From Clostridiales bacterium (GTDB lineage: Bacteria; Bacillota; Clostridia; Oscillospirales; Oscillospiraceae): 64,000 bases of DNA. The position numbers were made by a program, and so were the translations under genes. The stretch spans positions 124,001-188,000 of the forward strand of contig SFFV01000001.1 in the NCBI GenBank assembly GCA_004557735.1, in the 5' to 3' direction. The notes under the pieces were generated by a model. It had not been told where the DNA came from. It did no database searches and was given only the letters and a program-made list of their open reading frames with translations. Positions 32,001 through 41,230 of the stretch are shown in pieces (within the stretch, counting starts at the first letter, position 1; each line of letters begins with the position of its first letter).

Positions 32001-33125
32001 GTAAACGTCCCGGTCGGTGATGCCGGTGAGCTGCACGATCTCGGGCGGGATGGGCATTCCGGGATCGACGAACGTTTGAAAGCTCTTCGTCACGACGCCG
32101 CCCTCCACGCGCACCGCGCCGATCTCGGTGATGCGGTGGATGTGGCTGTCCAGCCCCGTCGTTTCAATGTCAAAGCCGACAAAATCGGCGTCGAGCGGAC
32201 GATCGCTCTCCCCGTGGACGGCCGGAAGATCGTCCACGTCGTTGATGTAGTATCCCTCCACGCCGTAGATGACCTTGATGCCGCACTTGGCGCCCGCGTG
32301 CCAGAATTCCGGGAATGCCTGCGCAACGCCGTGGTCGGTCACGGCGATGGCGCGGTGACCCCAGCGCGCCGCCGTTTTCACCGCATCGGTCGGGTCGGTG
32401 AGCGCGTCGAGCGTGGAGTAGCGCGTGTGGAGATGGAGCTCCACGCGCTTGTCCCCTTCGGCGGTATCCTGCCGCTGCGGGGCCGCTTCCCTTGCGATGG
32501 CGGCGACCTCGATCGCCATGTCGTTATCGTAGCGGTTGAAGATCACGTCGCCGCGCACCGTGAGATAGTCCCCAACGCGGATCTTGTCAAGGATCGACGG
32601 ATCGTCGCCCTGGCGAATGTACTTGGAAACGTGGATGCTGCCGGTATAGTCGGTCATATCAAAGCTCAGCACCGCAGCGTTGGTTTTTTGAATCTTCCGG
32701 CTGTCCACGGCAAAGACCTTGCCCGTAACGCTCACCGTGCCGGATTGCAGCGTCAGTTCGGAGATATCCGTTTTATGATCGTTCTTCGGCAGCTTGCCGA
32801 AGAGCACGTCGCGGCTCTCCGCTTTTTTCGGCGCGGGTTTTGCCTCCTTTTTCGGCGGAGCAGCCTTTTTCTCCGCCGGAGCCGCCGCGGGCAGATTGCC
32901 GGTGATCGTCACCTTCGTGAACCCGTATTCCGCCGCAATGCGCCATTCGAGCATGGCGATATCCGCGCCCGTGCCGGGCGCGGCGAACGTGACGGCGATG
33001 TCCATCGTCCGCTTTTCACGCGAGACGAGAACGCTCTGCACCTTTGCCAGTTCCAGACCGCCGCACTTGTCCCGGAGGGAGGCGCAGCAGCCGAACATAT
33101 CCAGAAATTTGACTTCCTGTGCCAT
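29082..33125 (-). CDS. polC: DNA polymerase III alpha subunit, Gram-positive type (PolC)
   Basis: PolC is the replicative polymerase with built-in proofreading. The 1347-residue protein has an N-terminal region with a Lys/Ala/Pro-rich linker (about 82-105) and an OB fold. A PHP domain (HLHTRYSTLDALTD) is interrupted by a DnaQ-like exonuclease (DIETTGLD, VAHNAAFDIGF, HHRASDDA). The catalytic palm has GSRGSVGSS and PDIDLNFSGEYQ. A zinc-binding segment CPKCKFTDF...CPVCGAKL lies between GSVGSS and PDIDLNF. It starts three bases after ispG and is full length. Confidence 0.97.
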   Translation of the reverse strand: MAQEVKFLDMFGCCASLRDKCGGLELAKVQSVLVSREKRTMDIAVTFAAPGTGADIAMLEWRIAAEYGFTKVTITGNLPAAAPAEKKAAPPKKEAKPAPKKAESRDVLFGKLPKNDHKTDISELTLQSGTVSVTGKVFAVDSRKIQKTNAAVLSFDMTDYTGSIHVSKYIRQGDDPSILDKIRVGDYLTVRGDVIFNRYDNDMAIEVAAIAREAAPQRQDTAEGDKRVELHLHTRYSTLDALTDPTDAVKTAARWGHRAIAVTDHGVAQAFPEFWHAGAKCGIKVIYGVEGYYINDVDDLPAVHGESDRPLDADFVGFDIETTGLDSHIHRITEIGAVRVEGGVVTKSFQTFVDPGMPIPPEIVQLTGITDRDVYGAPGEAEAVRAFLEFAGDLPLVAHNAAFDIGFIAAAVKRSGLAFDPVYIDTLPIAQALLKQLKKFKLDIISNALGLPEFNHHRASDDAAVCARIFTTLRPRLADKGAKTLSDAGTLVAELRKSDARRPRHITLLVQNKTGLKNLYELISKSHLEHFRKNPIIPKSLLMQYREGILIGSACEAGEIFDAVVRSRSDAELDRLASFYDYFEIQPLCNNHFLISDGKARDEEDLREFNRRVLALGRRLGKLVVATGDVHFLEPEDEIYRHILMASRKFPDADKPLPLYFKTTDEMLREFSYLGEADCRDVVVTAPNAIADSVESFELLPKELFPPSIPNAAEDLERMVWDKTHELYGENPPELVATRIKEELDAILGRHYEVIYMSAQKLVQNSLEHGYLVGSRGSVGSSLVAYMSGITEVNSLPPHYRCPKCKFTDFENVFMPNGDKYGCGADMPDRVCPVCGAKLAKDGFDIPFETFLGFGGDKVPDIDLNFSGEYQANAHKYTEELFGRDHVFRAGTIGTLAEKTAYGYVKKYLEERGMTVSKAEENRLAAGCVGVKRTTGQHPGGLVIIPQDKDVTDFCPVQHPADDATGGIITTHFEYHSMEANLLKLDELGHDDPTMIRMLEDATGVNAREIPLDDPETMRIFTSPEPLGIADGDPIIGHTGTIGVPEFGTAFTRQMLVDTQPHEFATLVRLSGFSHGTDVWAGNIRDIVVNGIAPTDKCVGCRDDIMLYLIDMGMEPKRAFKFMEAVRKGAIHKGKPWPDGIVEEMQQLGVPEWWIESCRKIQYLFPKAHAVAYVTMAFRIAWFKVHEPLAYYSAYFYRRSQKDGFDAESMLQGIDKCLAKINAIRRNPNATAKEEDLLTTLEAVYEFYRRGFTFAPIDIYKSDSYKFLIEDGCLRPPFVAISGLGGSAAEDLKRAQDSGAQFVSIDDISDACPKVSAAHLDMLRKLGALGNLPESRQVSLFDAFGEM

Positions 33126-33128
33126 GAA

Positions 33129-34178
33129 TCATTTGTTCTCTCTTTCAATAAGTTCCACGAGCGCGTCCGCGAGCTTGTCCGACGCTGCGCGCGCCACCGG
33201 CTCGCCGTGCTTGAAGATGACGCCCTCGCTCCTGCCGCCGGCGATCCCGTAATCGGCGTGGGACGCCTCGCCGGGACCGTTCACGACGCAGCCCATCACG
33301 GCGACCGTTATGTTCCACGGCTTATCGCGCAGCCGCGCCTCGACCTCCTTCGCCGTGCCGATGAGATCGTACTCCGTGCGTCCGCACGAGGGGCAGGATA
33401 CAAACTGCACCCCCTGCCGCAGCCCCAGAGCGCGCAGAAGCTCCCCGCCCGCGCGCGCCTCTTCCTCCGGCGCATCGGTCAGGGAGATGCGGATCGTGTC
33501 GCCGATGCCGTCGAGCAGCAGCGATCCGATGCCCGCGGCGGATTTCAAAATACCGCGCTCCTTCGTCCCGGCCTCCGTGACGCCGATGTGCAGAGGATAA
33601 TCGCACAGCGTCGACAGCAGGCGGTTGGCCTCCACAGTCATGGCGGCGTCGCTCGCCTTGACGCTGATGCAGATATCCTCAAAGCCGCAGTCCTCCAGGA
33701 GCTTCACATGGCCGAGCGCGCTCTCACAGAGAGATTTGGCGCACAGGCCGTATTTTTCGAGCAGGCCTTTTTCCACCGAGCCGGAGTTAACGCCGACGCG
33801 GATCGGCACGCCGCGCTCGCGGCAGGCGTCCGCCACCATGCGTACCCGCTCCGGGGCGCCGATGTTGCCGGGGTTTATGCGGATCTTATCGAACCCCGCC
33901 TCCACCGCGGCGAGGGCGAGCCGGTAATCGAAATGGATATCCGCCACAAGCGGCAGATCGGTGCCCTGCCGGATCTCCGGCAGAGCGCGCGCGGCGAGCC
34001 GGTTGGGTACGGCAAGGCGCACGATCTCGCAGCCTGCGCTCTGCAGCCGCCGAAGCTGCGCGAGCGTGGCGGCAACATCGTCCGTGTGCGTATTCGTCAT
34101 CGACTGCACGGGAATGGGATTCCCGCCGCCGATGGGCACGCCGCGGACATGGATGGTTTTTGTTATCTTTCTTTTCAT
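33129..34178 (-). CDS. ispG: 4-hydroxy-3-methylbut-2-enyl diphosphate synthase
   Basis: IspG makes HMBPP from MEcPP using a 4Fe-4S cluster in the MEP isoprenoid pathway. The 349-residue protein has the N-terminal barrel (VPIGGGNPIPVQSMTNT) and the cluster-binding C-terminal motifs CPSCGRTEYDL and VMGCVVNGPGEA. Its start overlaps the rseP stop by four bases. The pathway partner dxr is two genes upstream in the same operon. Confidence 0.97.
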   Translation of the reverse strand: MKRKITKTIHVRGVPIGGGNPIPVQSMTNTHTDDVAATLAQLRRLQSAGCEIVRLAVPNRLAARALPEIRQGTDLPLVADIHFDYRLALAAVEAGFDKIRINPGNIGAPERVRMVADACRERGVPIRVGVNSGSVEKGLLEKYGLCAKSLCESALGHVKLLEDCGFEDICISVKASDAAMTVEANRLLSTLCDYPLHIGVTEAGTKERGILKSAAGIGSLLLDGIGDTIRISLTDAPEEEARAGGELLRALGLRQGVQFVSCPSCGRTEYDLIGTAKEVEARLRDKPWNITVAVMGCVVNGPGEASHADYGIAGGRSEGVIFKHGEPVARAASDKLADALVELIERENK

Positions 34179-35227
34179 CGGCGAAGGATCCTCACGATAT
34201 CGTTGTACATCAAAAGCACCATCAGCCCGATCAGGAGCAGCAGACCGATGTAATGGATATAGCCCTCGATGCGCGGGTCGGGCTTTTTGCCGGTGATCTT
34301 CTCAAAGAGCGAGCTCAGAAGCAGCGTCAGGATATGCCCGCCGTCGAGCGCCGGGAGCGGCAGAAGATTCATCACCGCAAGGTTCACCGCGATGAACGCC
34401 ACAAGAAACACGACGTTCGCAATGCCCTCCGACGCAGACTGTGCGCTCTGTCCGGTCTCGTTGATAATATCCACCATGCCCACAACGCCGGTCATATCCG
34501 ACATGGACGCCTGCCCGGTGAAGAGCTGCACGAGTCCCGTGCGTACCATACGCACAAAGTCCATACAGTTGTAAAAGGAGTATTTCAGCACATTTCCGGC
34601 CGTGGGCGCGGCGACTGCGAAGTTGACGCCGTATTTTTTCACGGTCTGCCCGTTCACCTCGTAGTCCACGGGCACCATATGGTAGTTGTCAAGTTCGATC
34701 CGCTTTCCGCCGCGGAGAATAACAAGGTCGAGATCCCCGTCCTCGTCGGCGGAGGCGTACTGGATAAAGTTGCCGGTGAAGAAGATCCGCTCGCCGTTCA
34801 CGCGGCGGATCTCGTCGCCGGATTGCAGCGTGCCCTCGTAGGGGCAGCCGTCGGCAAAGCCGGCGATGACGGGACTGTTAAAGCCGCCCGCGCCGGCATA
34901 AAGAACGGTCACGAGCACAAGCCCGAGCAGAAAATTCATCGCCGCACCCGCAACGAGGATGAGAAGGCGGCGCCAGACGCTCTGGTTGTTGAACGCCCTC
35001 GGATCGTCCGAGGCTTCCTCCTCCCCTTCCATGGCGCAGAAGCCGCCGATGGGAAAGGCGCGGAGGGAATAGACCGTTTCGCCCCTCTGCTTATGCAGAA
35101 GCTGCGGGCCCATGCCCATGGAAAACTCCGTCACCTTCACGCCGCACGCCTTGGCGACAAGAAAGTGACCCAGCTCATGGACAAAAATCAGAATGCCAAA
35201 TGCCAGAATTGCAAGAACAATGTACAT
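34175..35227 (-). CDS. rseP: Site-2 protease RseP
   Basis: The 350-residue intramembrane zinc metalloprotease has HELGH (about residues 17-21) in the first helix, one central PDZ-like domain (GDEIRRVNGERI) and a C-terminal membrane segment with LPLPALDGGHI, where the Asp is a zinc ligand. RseP-type proteases cleave anti-sigma factors and signal-peptide remnants. The location between dxr and ispG is common in Firmicutes. Confidence 0.95.
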   Translation of the reverse strand: MYIVLAILAFGILIFVHELGHFLVAKACGVKVTEFSMGMGPQLLHKQRGETVYSLRAFPIGGFCAMEGEEEASDDPRAFNNQSVWRRLLILVAGAAMNFLLGLVLVTVLYAGAGGFNSPVIAGFADGCPYEGTLQSGDEIRRVNGERIFFTGNFIQYASADEDGDLDLVILRGGKRIELDNYHMVPVDYEVNGQTVKKYGVNFAVAAPTAGNVLKYSFYNCMDFVRMVRTGLVQLFTGQASMSDMTGVVGMVDIINETGQSAQSASEGIANVVFLVAFIAVNLAVMNLLPLPALDGGHILTLLLSSLFEKITGKKPDPRIEGYIHYIGLLLLIGLMVLLMYNDIVRILRR

Positions 35228-35229
35228 AC

Positions 35230-36375
35230 TCAGCCGATCTCCCTGCGGACAAGCTCACGCGCCTGCGCATCCGATGCCAGAATTTCCTCCAGCGTGGGCT
35301 GCGCGATAAACGCCGCGCGCTCCACCGCCGAAGCCACCACACGGTAGATATCATTATACCCGATCCGGTGTCCCAAAAACGCCCCTACCGCGATCTCGTT
35401 GGCCGCCGACAGGACGCACGGCGCCGTGCCGCGCGCTCTCGCGCACTCCATGGCGAGACGGAGGCACGGCAGCTTATCAAGATCGGGGTCTTCAAAATGC
35501 ATGGAGCCGAGCGCGGCAAAATCCATCGGCTTTGCCGCCGATTCCCGCCGCTCGGGATACGTGAGCGCGTACTGGATGGGAAGACCCATGTCCGGCACGC
35601 CGAGCTGCGCAATGACCGTGCCGTCAAGCAGCTCCACCATGGAGTGAATGGCGCTCTCCGGGTGGATGACGACCCGGATCTGGTCGGGCGTCACGGCGAA
35701 AAGATGCATGGCCTCGATGAATTCGAGACCCTTGTTCATCATCGTAGCGCTGTCGATGCTGATTTTCGCGCCCATGCTCCAGTTCGGATGGCGCACGGCG
35801 CGCTCGGGTGTGACGTCCTTTGTCTGCTCGGGCGTCCAGCCGCGGAACGGCCCGCCGGAGCCGGTGAGAAGGATGCGGCGGAGCTCGCTCTTATCGCGTC
35901 CCGCCATGGACTGGAAGATCGCCGAGTGCTCGGAATCGACCGGCAGGATCTCCGCGCCGCAGCGCGCCGCCTCGGCCATGACGATCTCGCCCGCGCACAC
36001 GAGCGTTTCCTTGTTTGCGAGCGCAATGCGCCGCTTCCGACGGATGGCGGCAAGCGTCGGGCGAAGCCCCACGCTGCCGGAAATGCCGGTCACAACGCAG
36101 TCCGCCCCCTCAACGGCGGCGGCGGCGATAAGGGATTCCTCCCCCTCGCCGATCTCAATGTCCGTGTCCGAAAGGCGCTCCCGGAGTTTTTTTGCCGCGG
36201 CGGGGTCCATAACGGAGATGTACTTCGGGCGGAGCTGCCGCGCCTGCTCTTCGAGCCGGTCCACATCCCGCCGCGCCGCGAGCGCGAGCACGGGAATGCC
36301 AAGACGGCCGGCTGCCTGAGCAGTCTGCCGTCCGATGGAGCCGGTGGAGCCTAAAATGGAAATTGCCTTAACCAT
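35230..36375 (-). CDS. dxr: 1-deoxy-D-xylulose 5-phosphate reductoisomerase
   Basis: Dxr converts DXP to MEP with NADPH. The 381-residue protein has the nucleotide loop ILGSTGSIG at the start and the metal-binding region LPVDSEHSAIFQ. Also visible are SGGPFRG and NWSMGAKISIDSATMMNKGLE. It lies two bases upstream of rseP and 12 bp after cdsA. Confidence 0.97.
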   Translation of the reverse strand: MVKAISILGSTGSIGRQTAQAAGRLGIPVLALAARRDVDRLEEQARQLRPKYISVMDPAAAKKLRERLSDTDIEIGEGEESLIAAAAVEGADCVVTGISGSVGLRPTLAAIRRKRRIALANKETLVCAGEIVMAEAARCGAEILPVDSEHSAIFQSMAGRDKSELRRILLTGSGGPFRGWTPEQTKDVTPERAVRHPNWSMGAKISIDSATMMNKGLEFIEAMHLFAVTPDQIRVVIHPESAIHSMVELLDGTVIAQLGVPDMGLPIQYALTYPERRESAAKPMDFAALGSMHFEDPDLDKLPCLRLAMECARARGTAPCVLSAANEIAVGAFLGHRIGYNDIYRVVASAVERAAFIAQPTLEEILASDAQARELVRREIG

Positions 36376-36387
36376 AAATATCCGTCC

Positions 36388-37269
36388 TTATGCCGAAATC
36401 GCGGGCAGCAGCATCCACAGCTCCGTGAGCGGTGCGAGATAGTACATACTGTCAAACCGGTCGAGCATACCGCCGTGACCGGGGAGGATTTGCCCATAGT
36501 CCTTGATACCGTACTGGCGCTTGAACGCCGAGAACGTCAGATCGCCGAGCTGCGCCACAACGCTGCCAAGCAGACCGAACGCCGCAAGCGAAACGAGATT
36601 GGCGCTCATGCCGCACGCGCGGACAACAACGCCGTACAAAAGCGCCAGCAGCGAACCGCACACCGCGCCGCCGACGCCGCCGGCGACGGTCTTGTGCGGC
36701 GATATGGCCGGGGCGAGCTGCTTTTTGCCGAACGCGCGGCCGCAGAAATACGCGCCCGAGTCGCTCCCGAAGGCGACGACGAACGGCAGGAATGCGCGCA
36801 CGCGTCCGACGAGCCCGTCGTGCGCAATGCGCACGAGCGTGGAGTTGCCTTGCAGCAGTTCCTGAATGGAGATCGTCGTTTCAAACTGCGCGATGCGCAG
36901 CAGCGTGGAGAGCATCATCGGCAGCACGCCGCCCGCGAGCATCGAAATGGCGACCATTTCCATGCTGATCTTGTGCGGCGTGGAAAAGCACGCCATCATC
37001 TCGCACGAGAGGACGAAAAAGAGGAAGAGCAGAATGATCGCCGCCACGCGCAGATCGATCCCGCCGAAAACGGCGATCGCCACGGCAGAGATAATGGAGG
37101 AAACATACAGCCGCTTCGGCGCCTGCCCGATGGCGCAGCGCATAAGCTCAAACGCCGCGAAACCGCAGATAATGGCAATGATGACGCCGAACAGCCAGAT
37201 GGGCGCGAAAAACACGCCCCCGATGAGAAGGGGGACGCCCACAACCGCGGTCAATACTCTTTTTTTCAC
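36388..37269 (-). CDS. cdsA: Phosphatidate cytidylyltransferase
   Basis: CdsA makes CDP-diacylglycerol for phospholipid synthesis. The 293-residue membrane protein has about eight helices and ends with the family signature SAFKRQYGIKD...PGHGGMLDRFDS. Its start overlaps uppS by four bases, the usual uppS-cdsA arrangement. Confidence 0.96.
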   Translation of the reverse strand: MKKRVLTAVVGVPLLIGGVFFAPIWLFGVIIAIICGFAAFELMRCAIGQAPKRLYVSSIISAVAIAVFGGIDLRVAAIILLFLFFVLSCEMMACFSTPHKISMEMVAISMLAGGVLPMMLSTLLRIAQFETTISIQELLQGNSTLVRIAHDGLVGRVRAFLPFVVAFGSDSGAYFCGRAFGKKQLAPAISPHKTVAGGVGGAVCGSLLALLYGVVVRACGMSANLVSLAAFGLLGSVVAQLGDLTFSAFKRQYGIKDYGQILPGHGGMLDRFDSMYYLAPLTELWMLLPAISA

Positions 37270-37994
37270 GCTTTAACTCCCCCGAACCGACGGTCGCGGC
37301 GCCGGTACTCCGCGACGGCTTCGTCAATGTCTTTCTCTGAGAAATCCGGCCAGAGCACATCGGTGAAGTAAAGCTCCGAGTAAGCGCTCTCCCACATCAG
37401 GAAATTCGATATACGATATTCCCCGCCCGTGCGGATTATGAGATCGGGGTCGGGGATGCCGGCGGTGTCGAGACAGTCCGCCATCGCCGCCTCGGTGATC
37501 GCCTCGCCGGGGTGCTCCGCGGCAAAGCGGTTCACGGCGCGGACGATCTCATCCCGTCCGCCGTAGTTCAGGCAGACGTTTGCCTGAAAGCAGCCGGGCA
37601 GGCGCGCGGCGATCGCGTCCGTTTTTTCGATAAGCCCCCGGATCGCGGGGGAAAGAGCCGTTGTGTCGCCGAGGATCTTCAGACGGATCCGGTCCTTTTC
37701 CATCTTTTCAACGGATTCGTGCAGATATTTTTCCAGCAGACCCATGATCGCGCCGACTTCCTCGTCTGAGCGCTTCCAGTTTTCCGTGGAAAAGGCATAC
37801 ACCGTCAGATAGTCCATGCCGAGGTTTTTGCAGTATGTCGCAATACGCCGGAACGTCTCCGCGCCGACGGCATGGCCCGCCTTGCGCGGCAGCCCGCGCT
37901 TCTTCGCCCAGCGGCCGTTGCCGTCCATGATAATGGCGATGTGGCGGGGGAGCTTCTCCCCCGCCGCGCCGTTTTTCTCTGCTGCGCCCGCCAT
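37266..37994 (-). CDS. uppS: Undecaprenyl diphosphate synthase (isoprenyl transferase)
   Basis: UppS builds the C55 lipid carrier for cell-wall synthesis. The 242-residue cis-prenyltransferase shows HIAIIMDGNGRWAKKRGLPRKAGH near the N-terminus (catalytic Asp and phosphate-binding residues), YAFSTENWKR, and DLIIRTGGEYRISNFLMWESAYSE near the C-terminus. It overlaps frr by one base. Confidence 0.97.
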   Translation of the reverse strand: MAGAAEKNGAAGEKLPRHIAIIMDGNGRWAKKRGLPRKAGHAVGAETFRRIATYCKNLGMDYLTVYAFSTENWKRSDEEVGAIMGLLEKYLHESVEKMEKDRIRLKILGDTTALSPAIRGLIEKTDAIAARLPGCFQANVCLNYGGRDEIVRAVNRFAAEHPGEAITEAAMADCLDTAGIPDPDLIIRTGGEYRISNFLMWESAYSELYFTDVLWPDFSEKDIDEAVAEYRRRDRRFGGVKA

Positions 37995-38545
37995 CAGATC
38001 TCGAAGAGTTCCTTTTCCTTGGCGGCTGTGAGCTTATCGACTTCCTTGATATAGTCGTCGGTCAGCTTCTGCATGTCCTTTTCCAGATCCTTCAGATCGT
38101 CCTCGGTGAGCTCGCCCTTTTTCTGTTCCTTCTTGAACTTATCCATCGCGTCGCGGCGGATGTTGCGCACGGCGACCTTGGCATCCTCGCCGTACTTGCG
38201 CACCTGCTTGGCAAGCTCCTTGCGGCGTTCCTCGGTGAGCTGCGGGAACACAAGGCGGATGACACGCCCGTCGTTCTGCGGATTGATGCCGAGCTCGGAC
38301 GTGAGGATCGCCTTTTCAATGAGCTTGAGCGTGCTGCCGTCCCACGGCTGGATGAGCAGCGTGCGCGCATCGGGGCTGGAAATGGACGCGATCTGGCGGA
38401 TGGGCGTGGGTGTGCCGTAGTAATCGACCTCGATCTGATCGAGCACGGCGGCGTTGGCGCGGCCGGCGCGGACCGTGTCGAACTGGGTGGAGAGAACACT
38501 TGCCGTTTTGATCATGCGGTTTTTAAATTCCTTGATTTCTGCCAT
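37994..38545 (-). CDS. frr: Ribosome recycling factor
   Basis: The 183-residue protein has the complete RRF pattern: VRAGRANAAVLDQIEVDYYGTPTPI, then the long-helix domain with FPQLTEERRKELAKQ and RNIRRDAMDKFKK. RRF frees ribosomes from mRNA after termination. It lies between pyrH and uppS, as in many Firmicutes. Confidence 0.97.
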   Translation of the reverse strand: MAEIKEFKNRMIKTASVLSTQFDTVRAGRANAAVLDQIEVDYYGTPTPIRQIASISSPDARTLLIQPWDGSTLKLIEKAILTSELGINPQNDGRVIRLVFPQLTEERRKELAKQVRKYGEDAKVAVRNIRRDAMDKFKKEQKKGELTEDDLKDLEKDMQKLTDDYIKEVDKLTAAKEKELFEI

Positions 38546-38584
38546 CTTGTATATCCTCCCGGTGTAGTTTTTCCGTTTTTCCTT

Positions 38585-39304
38585 TTAATGAACGAGCGTC
38601 CCGACGGCCTCGCCGCAGGCGGCGCGCAGGATGTTTTCCGGTTTGCACAGCGCGAACACCCGGATGGGGATGCGGTTGTCCATGGCAAGGCACGTCGCCG
38701 TGCTGTCCATGACCGCAAGGCGTTTTTCGAGCACTTCCTCATAGGTGAGAGAGTCGAAGCGCACGGCGCCGGGGTCTTTCTTCGGGTCGGCGCTGTAAAC
38801 GCCGTCCACGTTCTTCGCGAGCAGCACCGCGTCCGCCCCGATGAGCACCGCACGAAGCACCGCGCCCGTATCGGTCGTGAAGAACGGGCTGCCGACGCCG
38901 CCGCCGAACACGACGACCTTGCCGCTGCGGAGATATTCGTCCGCCTTCTCCACGGAGAACGGCTCGCCGATGTGCTGTATCTCCATCGCGGTAAGCACCT
39001 TGGCCTCCACGCCCTGCTGCTGCAATACGTCCTGAAGCGCCAGACAGTTCATGACCGTGGCAAGCATGCCCATATAGTCCGCTCTCCGGCGGTCCATACG
39101 GCCCTCGCCGTTTTTCACGCCGCGCCAGAAATTGCCGCCGCCGACAACGATGCCGACCTCGACGCCCTGCTTTGCGCACTGCGCGACAACGCCGCAGACC
39201 GCGGCCATGACCTTGAAGTCCAGCCCCGTTCCGGCGTCGCCGGAGAGCGCCTCGCCGGAGAGCTTGAGCAGCACGCGCTTGTATGCGATCTTCTTTTCGT
39301 CCAT
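38585..39304 (-). CDS. pyrH: UMP kinase
   Basis: PyrH phosphorylates UMP to UDP. The 239-residue amino acid kinase fold has KRVLLKLSGEALSG, GIVVGGGNFWRG, GGGVGSPFFTTDTGAVLRA and LAKNVDGVYSADPKKDP. Spacing to frr is 39 bp. It follows the MBL ribonuclease gene by 24 bp. Confidence 0.97.
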   Translation of the reverse strand: MDEKKIAYKRVLLKLSGEALSGDAGTGLDFKVMAAVCGVVAQCAKQGVEVGIVVGGGNFWRGVKNGEGRMDRRRADYMGMLATVMNCLALQDVLQQQGVEAKVLTAMEIQHIGEPFSVEKADEYLRSGKVVVFGGGVGSPFFTTDTGAVLRAVLIGADAVLLAKNVDGVYSADPKKDPGAVRFDSLTYEEVLEKRLAVMDSTATCLAMDNRIPIRVFALCKPENILRAACGEAVGTLVH

Positions 39305-39328
39305 GGGTTTCTCCTCCCTTTGTGCGGA

Positions 39329-40933
39329 TCAGCGATATTTTTTGAGAAGCTCCTCCACGTCCGAAAGGAAGTGTTTGAGCGTTTTGTTCGGTCTGCCGCG
39401 GCTCGCGCGGATAAGCGAAAGCAGCGCTTCCCCGGCGGCGGCGAGCTTCTGGTAAAGGCCGCTTGCCGTCTCGCCGGAGGCGGTCTCCGCCTTTTTGATC
39501 GGCACGCCCTTCGGGCAGGCGAGGAATTTCCCCTCGGCAAGGTCAAACACCGTGCCGCTGTAGGGCGCGAACGCCTTGTAGCCGTGCTCGGTCTCGAGAT
39601 AGCTCGCGAACGCGTCCGTCACGGTGTCCTCGCCGTGGTTTACAAACACGAGCTTCGGTTTGTTCTCAAAGCCGGCGAGCCACGCGGTGAGCCCGTCGCG
39701 GTCGGCGTGGCCGCTCTTGCCGGGCAGGAAGCCGACCTCGCAGTTGACCTCGATATCCTCGCCGAAGAGCTTTACGTGTTTTTCGCCGTCATAGAGCTTG
39801 CGGCCGAGCGTCCCCTCCGCCTGATAGCCGACGAAGAGCACCGTGCTCTCCTTCCTCCAGAGGTTGTGCTTGAGATGGTGGCGGATGCGTCCCGCCTCGC
39901 ACATGCCGCTCGCCGAGAGGATGACCTTCGGCTCGGGGTTTTCGTTGATGGCCTTGGAATCCTCGCTCGAAACCGAAATGCGGATGCCGTCCGACCAGAT
40001 GGGGTTGATCCCGGCGTCCACAAGAGCGCGGGTCTCCTCGTCGAAGCATTCGTGCCCGCACTGGAGATAGATTGCCGTTGCCTCGTTCGCCATGGGGCTG
40101 TCCACATAGACGGGGAAACCGTCGTGGCCGGTGACGAGCTTCTTCTCACGGATTTCGCGGATGTAATAGAGCATCTCCTGCGTGCGTCCGACGGCGAACG
40201 ACGGGATGACGAGATTGCCGCCGCGGTCGAGCGTGCGCTGAATGTAATCGGCAAGCAGTTTGACCGGCGGAACATGGCGGTCGTGCAGACGGTCGCCGTA
40301 GGTCGATTCGATCATAACATAGTCCGCGTCCGCGACCGTTTCCGGCACGTTGCGGATGATGGGCTGGTTGAGATTGCCGAGATCTCCGCTGAACACCATT
40401 TTGCGCTCCACGCCGTTTTCGGTCAGAAAGACCTCGATGCAGGCGCTGCCAAGCAGATGGCACACGTCGCTGAAGCGGACGGTAAAATGTTCGCCGACCT
40501 GCACCAGCTCGTGATAGCTCACCGGGCGCAGATGTGCGATGGCGGCCTCGGCGTCGTCAAGCGTGTAGACCGGCTCATACTCCGGCCCGCCGGAGCGGCG
40601 GCTCTTGCGGTTGCGCCATTCGGCCTCGCTCTCCTGAATATGCGCGCTGTCGCGAAGCATGATGCGGCAGAGATCGCATGTCTCGTGCGTGGCATAGATG
40701 GGACCGTCGAACCCGTTTTTGAAAAGCAGCGGCAGATTGCCGGAGTGGTCAATGTGCGCGTGGGTCAAAAAGACAAAGTCGATCTCCCCCGCCGCCACCG
40801 GCAGCTTCTGGTTTTCGAAGATATCCTTCCCCTGCTCCATACCGCAGTCGACAAGGCCGCGGTTATTTCCGCACTCGATGAGCGTGCAGCTGCCCGTGAC
40901 TTCGTGTGTCGCGCCCAAAAAGGTAACTTTCAT
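39329..40933 (-). CDS. Metallo-beta-lactamase/beta-CASP ribonuclease-like protein
   Basis: The start at 40933 (534 residues) follows GGGAG; longer in-frame extension would cross the promoter. The motifs are those of CPSF73-like RNases: HAHIDHSG, CHLLGSACIEV, FSGDLG, ESTYGDR, SFAVGRTQE, SASGMCEAGRI and KSGHADRDGL. Such enzymes cleave RNA. The C-terminal ~60 residues after YSGTVFDL are a helical extension outside the core. It is the first gene of the long operon ending with the alkD-type gene. Confidence 0.9.
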   Translation of the reverse strand: MKVTFLGATHEVTGSCTLIECGNNRGLVDCGMEQGKDIFENQKLPVAAGEIDFVFLTHAHIDHSGNLPLLFKNGFDGPIYATHETCDLCRIMLRDSAHIQESEAEWRNRKSRRSGGPEYEPVYTLDDAEAAIAHLRPVSYHELVQVGEHFTVRFSDVCHLLGSACIEVFLTENGVERKMVFSGDLGNLNQPIIRNVPETVADADYVMIESTYGDRLHDRHVPPVKLLADYIQRTLDRGGNLVIPSFAVGRTQEMLYYIREIREKKLVTGHDGFPVYVDSPMANEATAIYLQCGHECFDEETRALVDAGINPIWSDGIRISVSSEDSKAINENPEPKVILSASGMCEAGRIRHHLKHNLWRKESTVLFVGYQAEGTLGRKLYDGEKHVKLFGEDIEVNCEVGFLPGKSGHADRDGLTAWLAGFENKPKLVFVNHGEDTVTDAFASYLETEHGYKAFAPYSGTVFDLAEGKFLACPKGVPIKKAETASGETASGLYQKLAAAGEALLSLIRASRGRPNKTLKHFLSDVEELLKKYR

Positions 40934-41003
40934 AGTGAACTCCCGTATCTCGGCTCTTCCCTTGCCGTTCGGTGAAGAGAAGCCCCCTATTTTCACGGAG
41001 AAT

Positions 41004-41032
41004 ATTATACACGTTCCGCGCCCGGCGCGCAA
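41004..41032 (-). promoter_or_regulatory. Promoter of the MBL-pyrH-frr-uppS-cdsA-dxr-rseP-ispG-polC operon
   Basis: TTGCGC and a perfect TATAAT are 17 bp apart on the minus strand, about 70 bp upstream of the first start codon. Confidence 0.7.
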
Positions 41033-41193
41033 GACTTATTGCATCCGGCCGCCGCCGTGCCGCTTTTCGCCGTCCCCGCCCCGCGCGGGCACGGCGTCCG
41101 GAACGGATCCTACGGCGGATTACAAGAGGGCGTGAGGGAATATTCCGAAAGGCGTCCGCCATGAACGAAAGGGGCGCTGTAACAAGGCGAGAA

Positions 41194-41224
41194 CCGGCTG
41201 CCGTTTTTTTGAAACGGCAGCCGG
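41194..41224 (-). terminator. Hairpin downstream of trkH
   Basis: A perfect 13-bp stem (41194-41206 with 41212-41224) lies seven bases after the trkH stop. The T-run is inside the loop rather than after the stem, so termination may be inefficient. Confidence 0.55.
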
Positions 41225-41230
41225 CTTCGG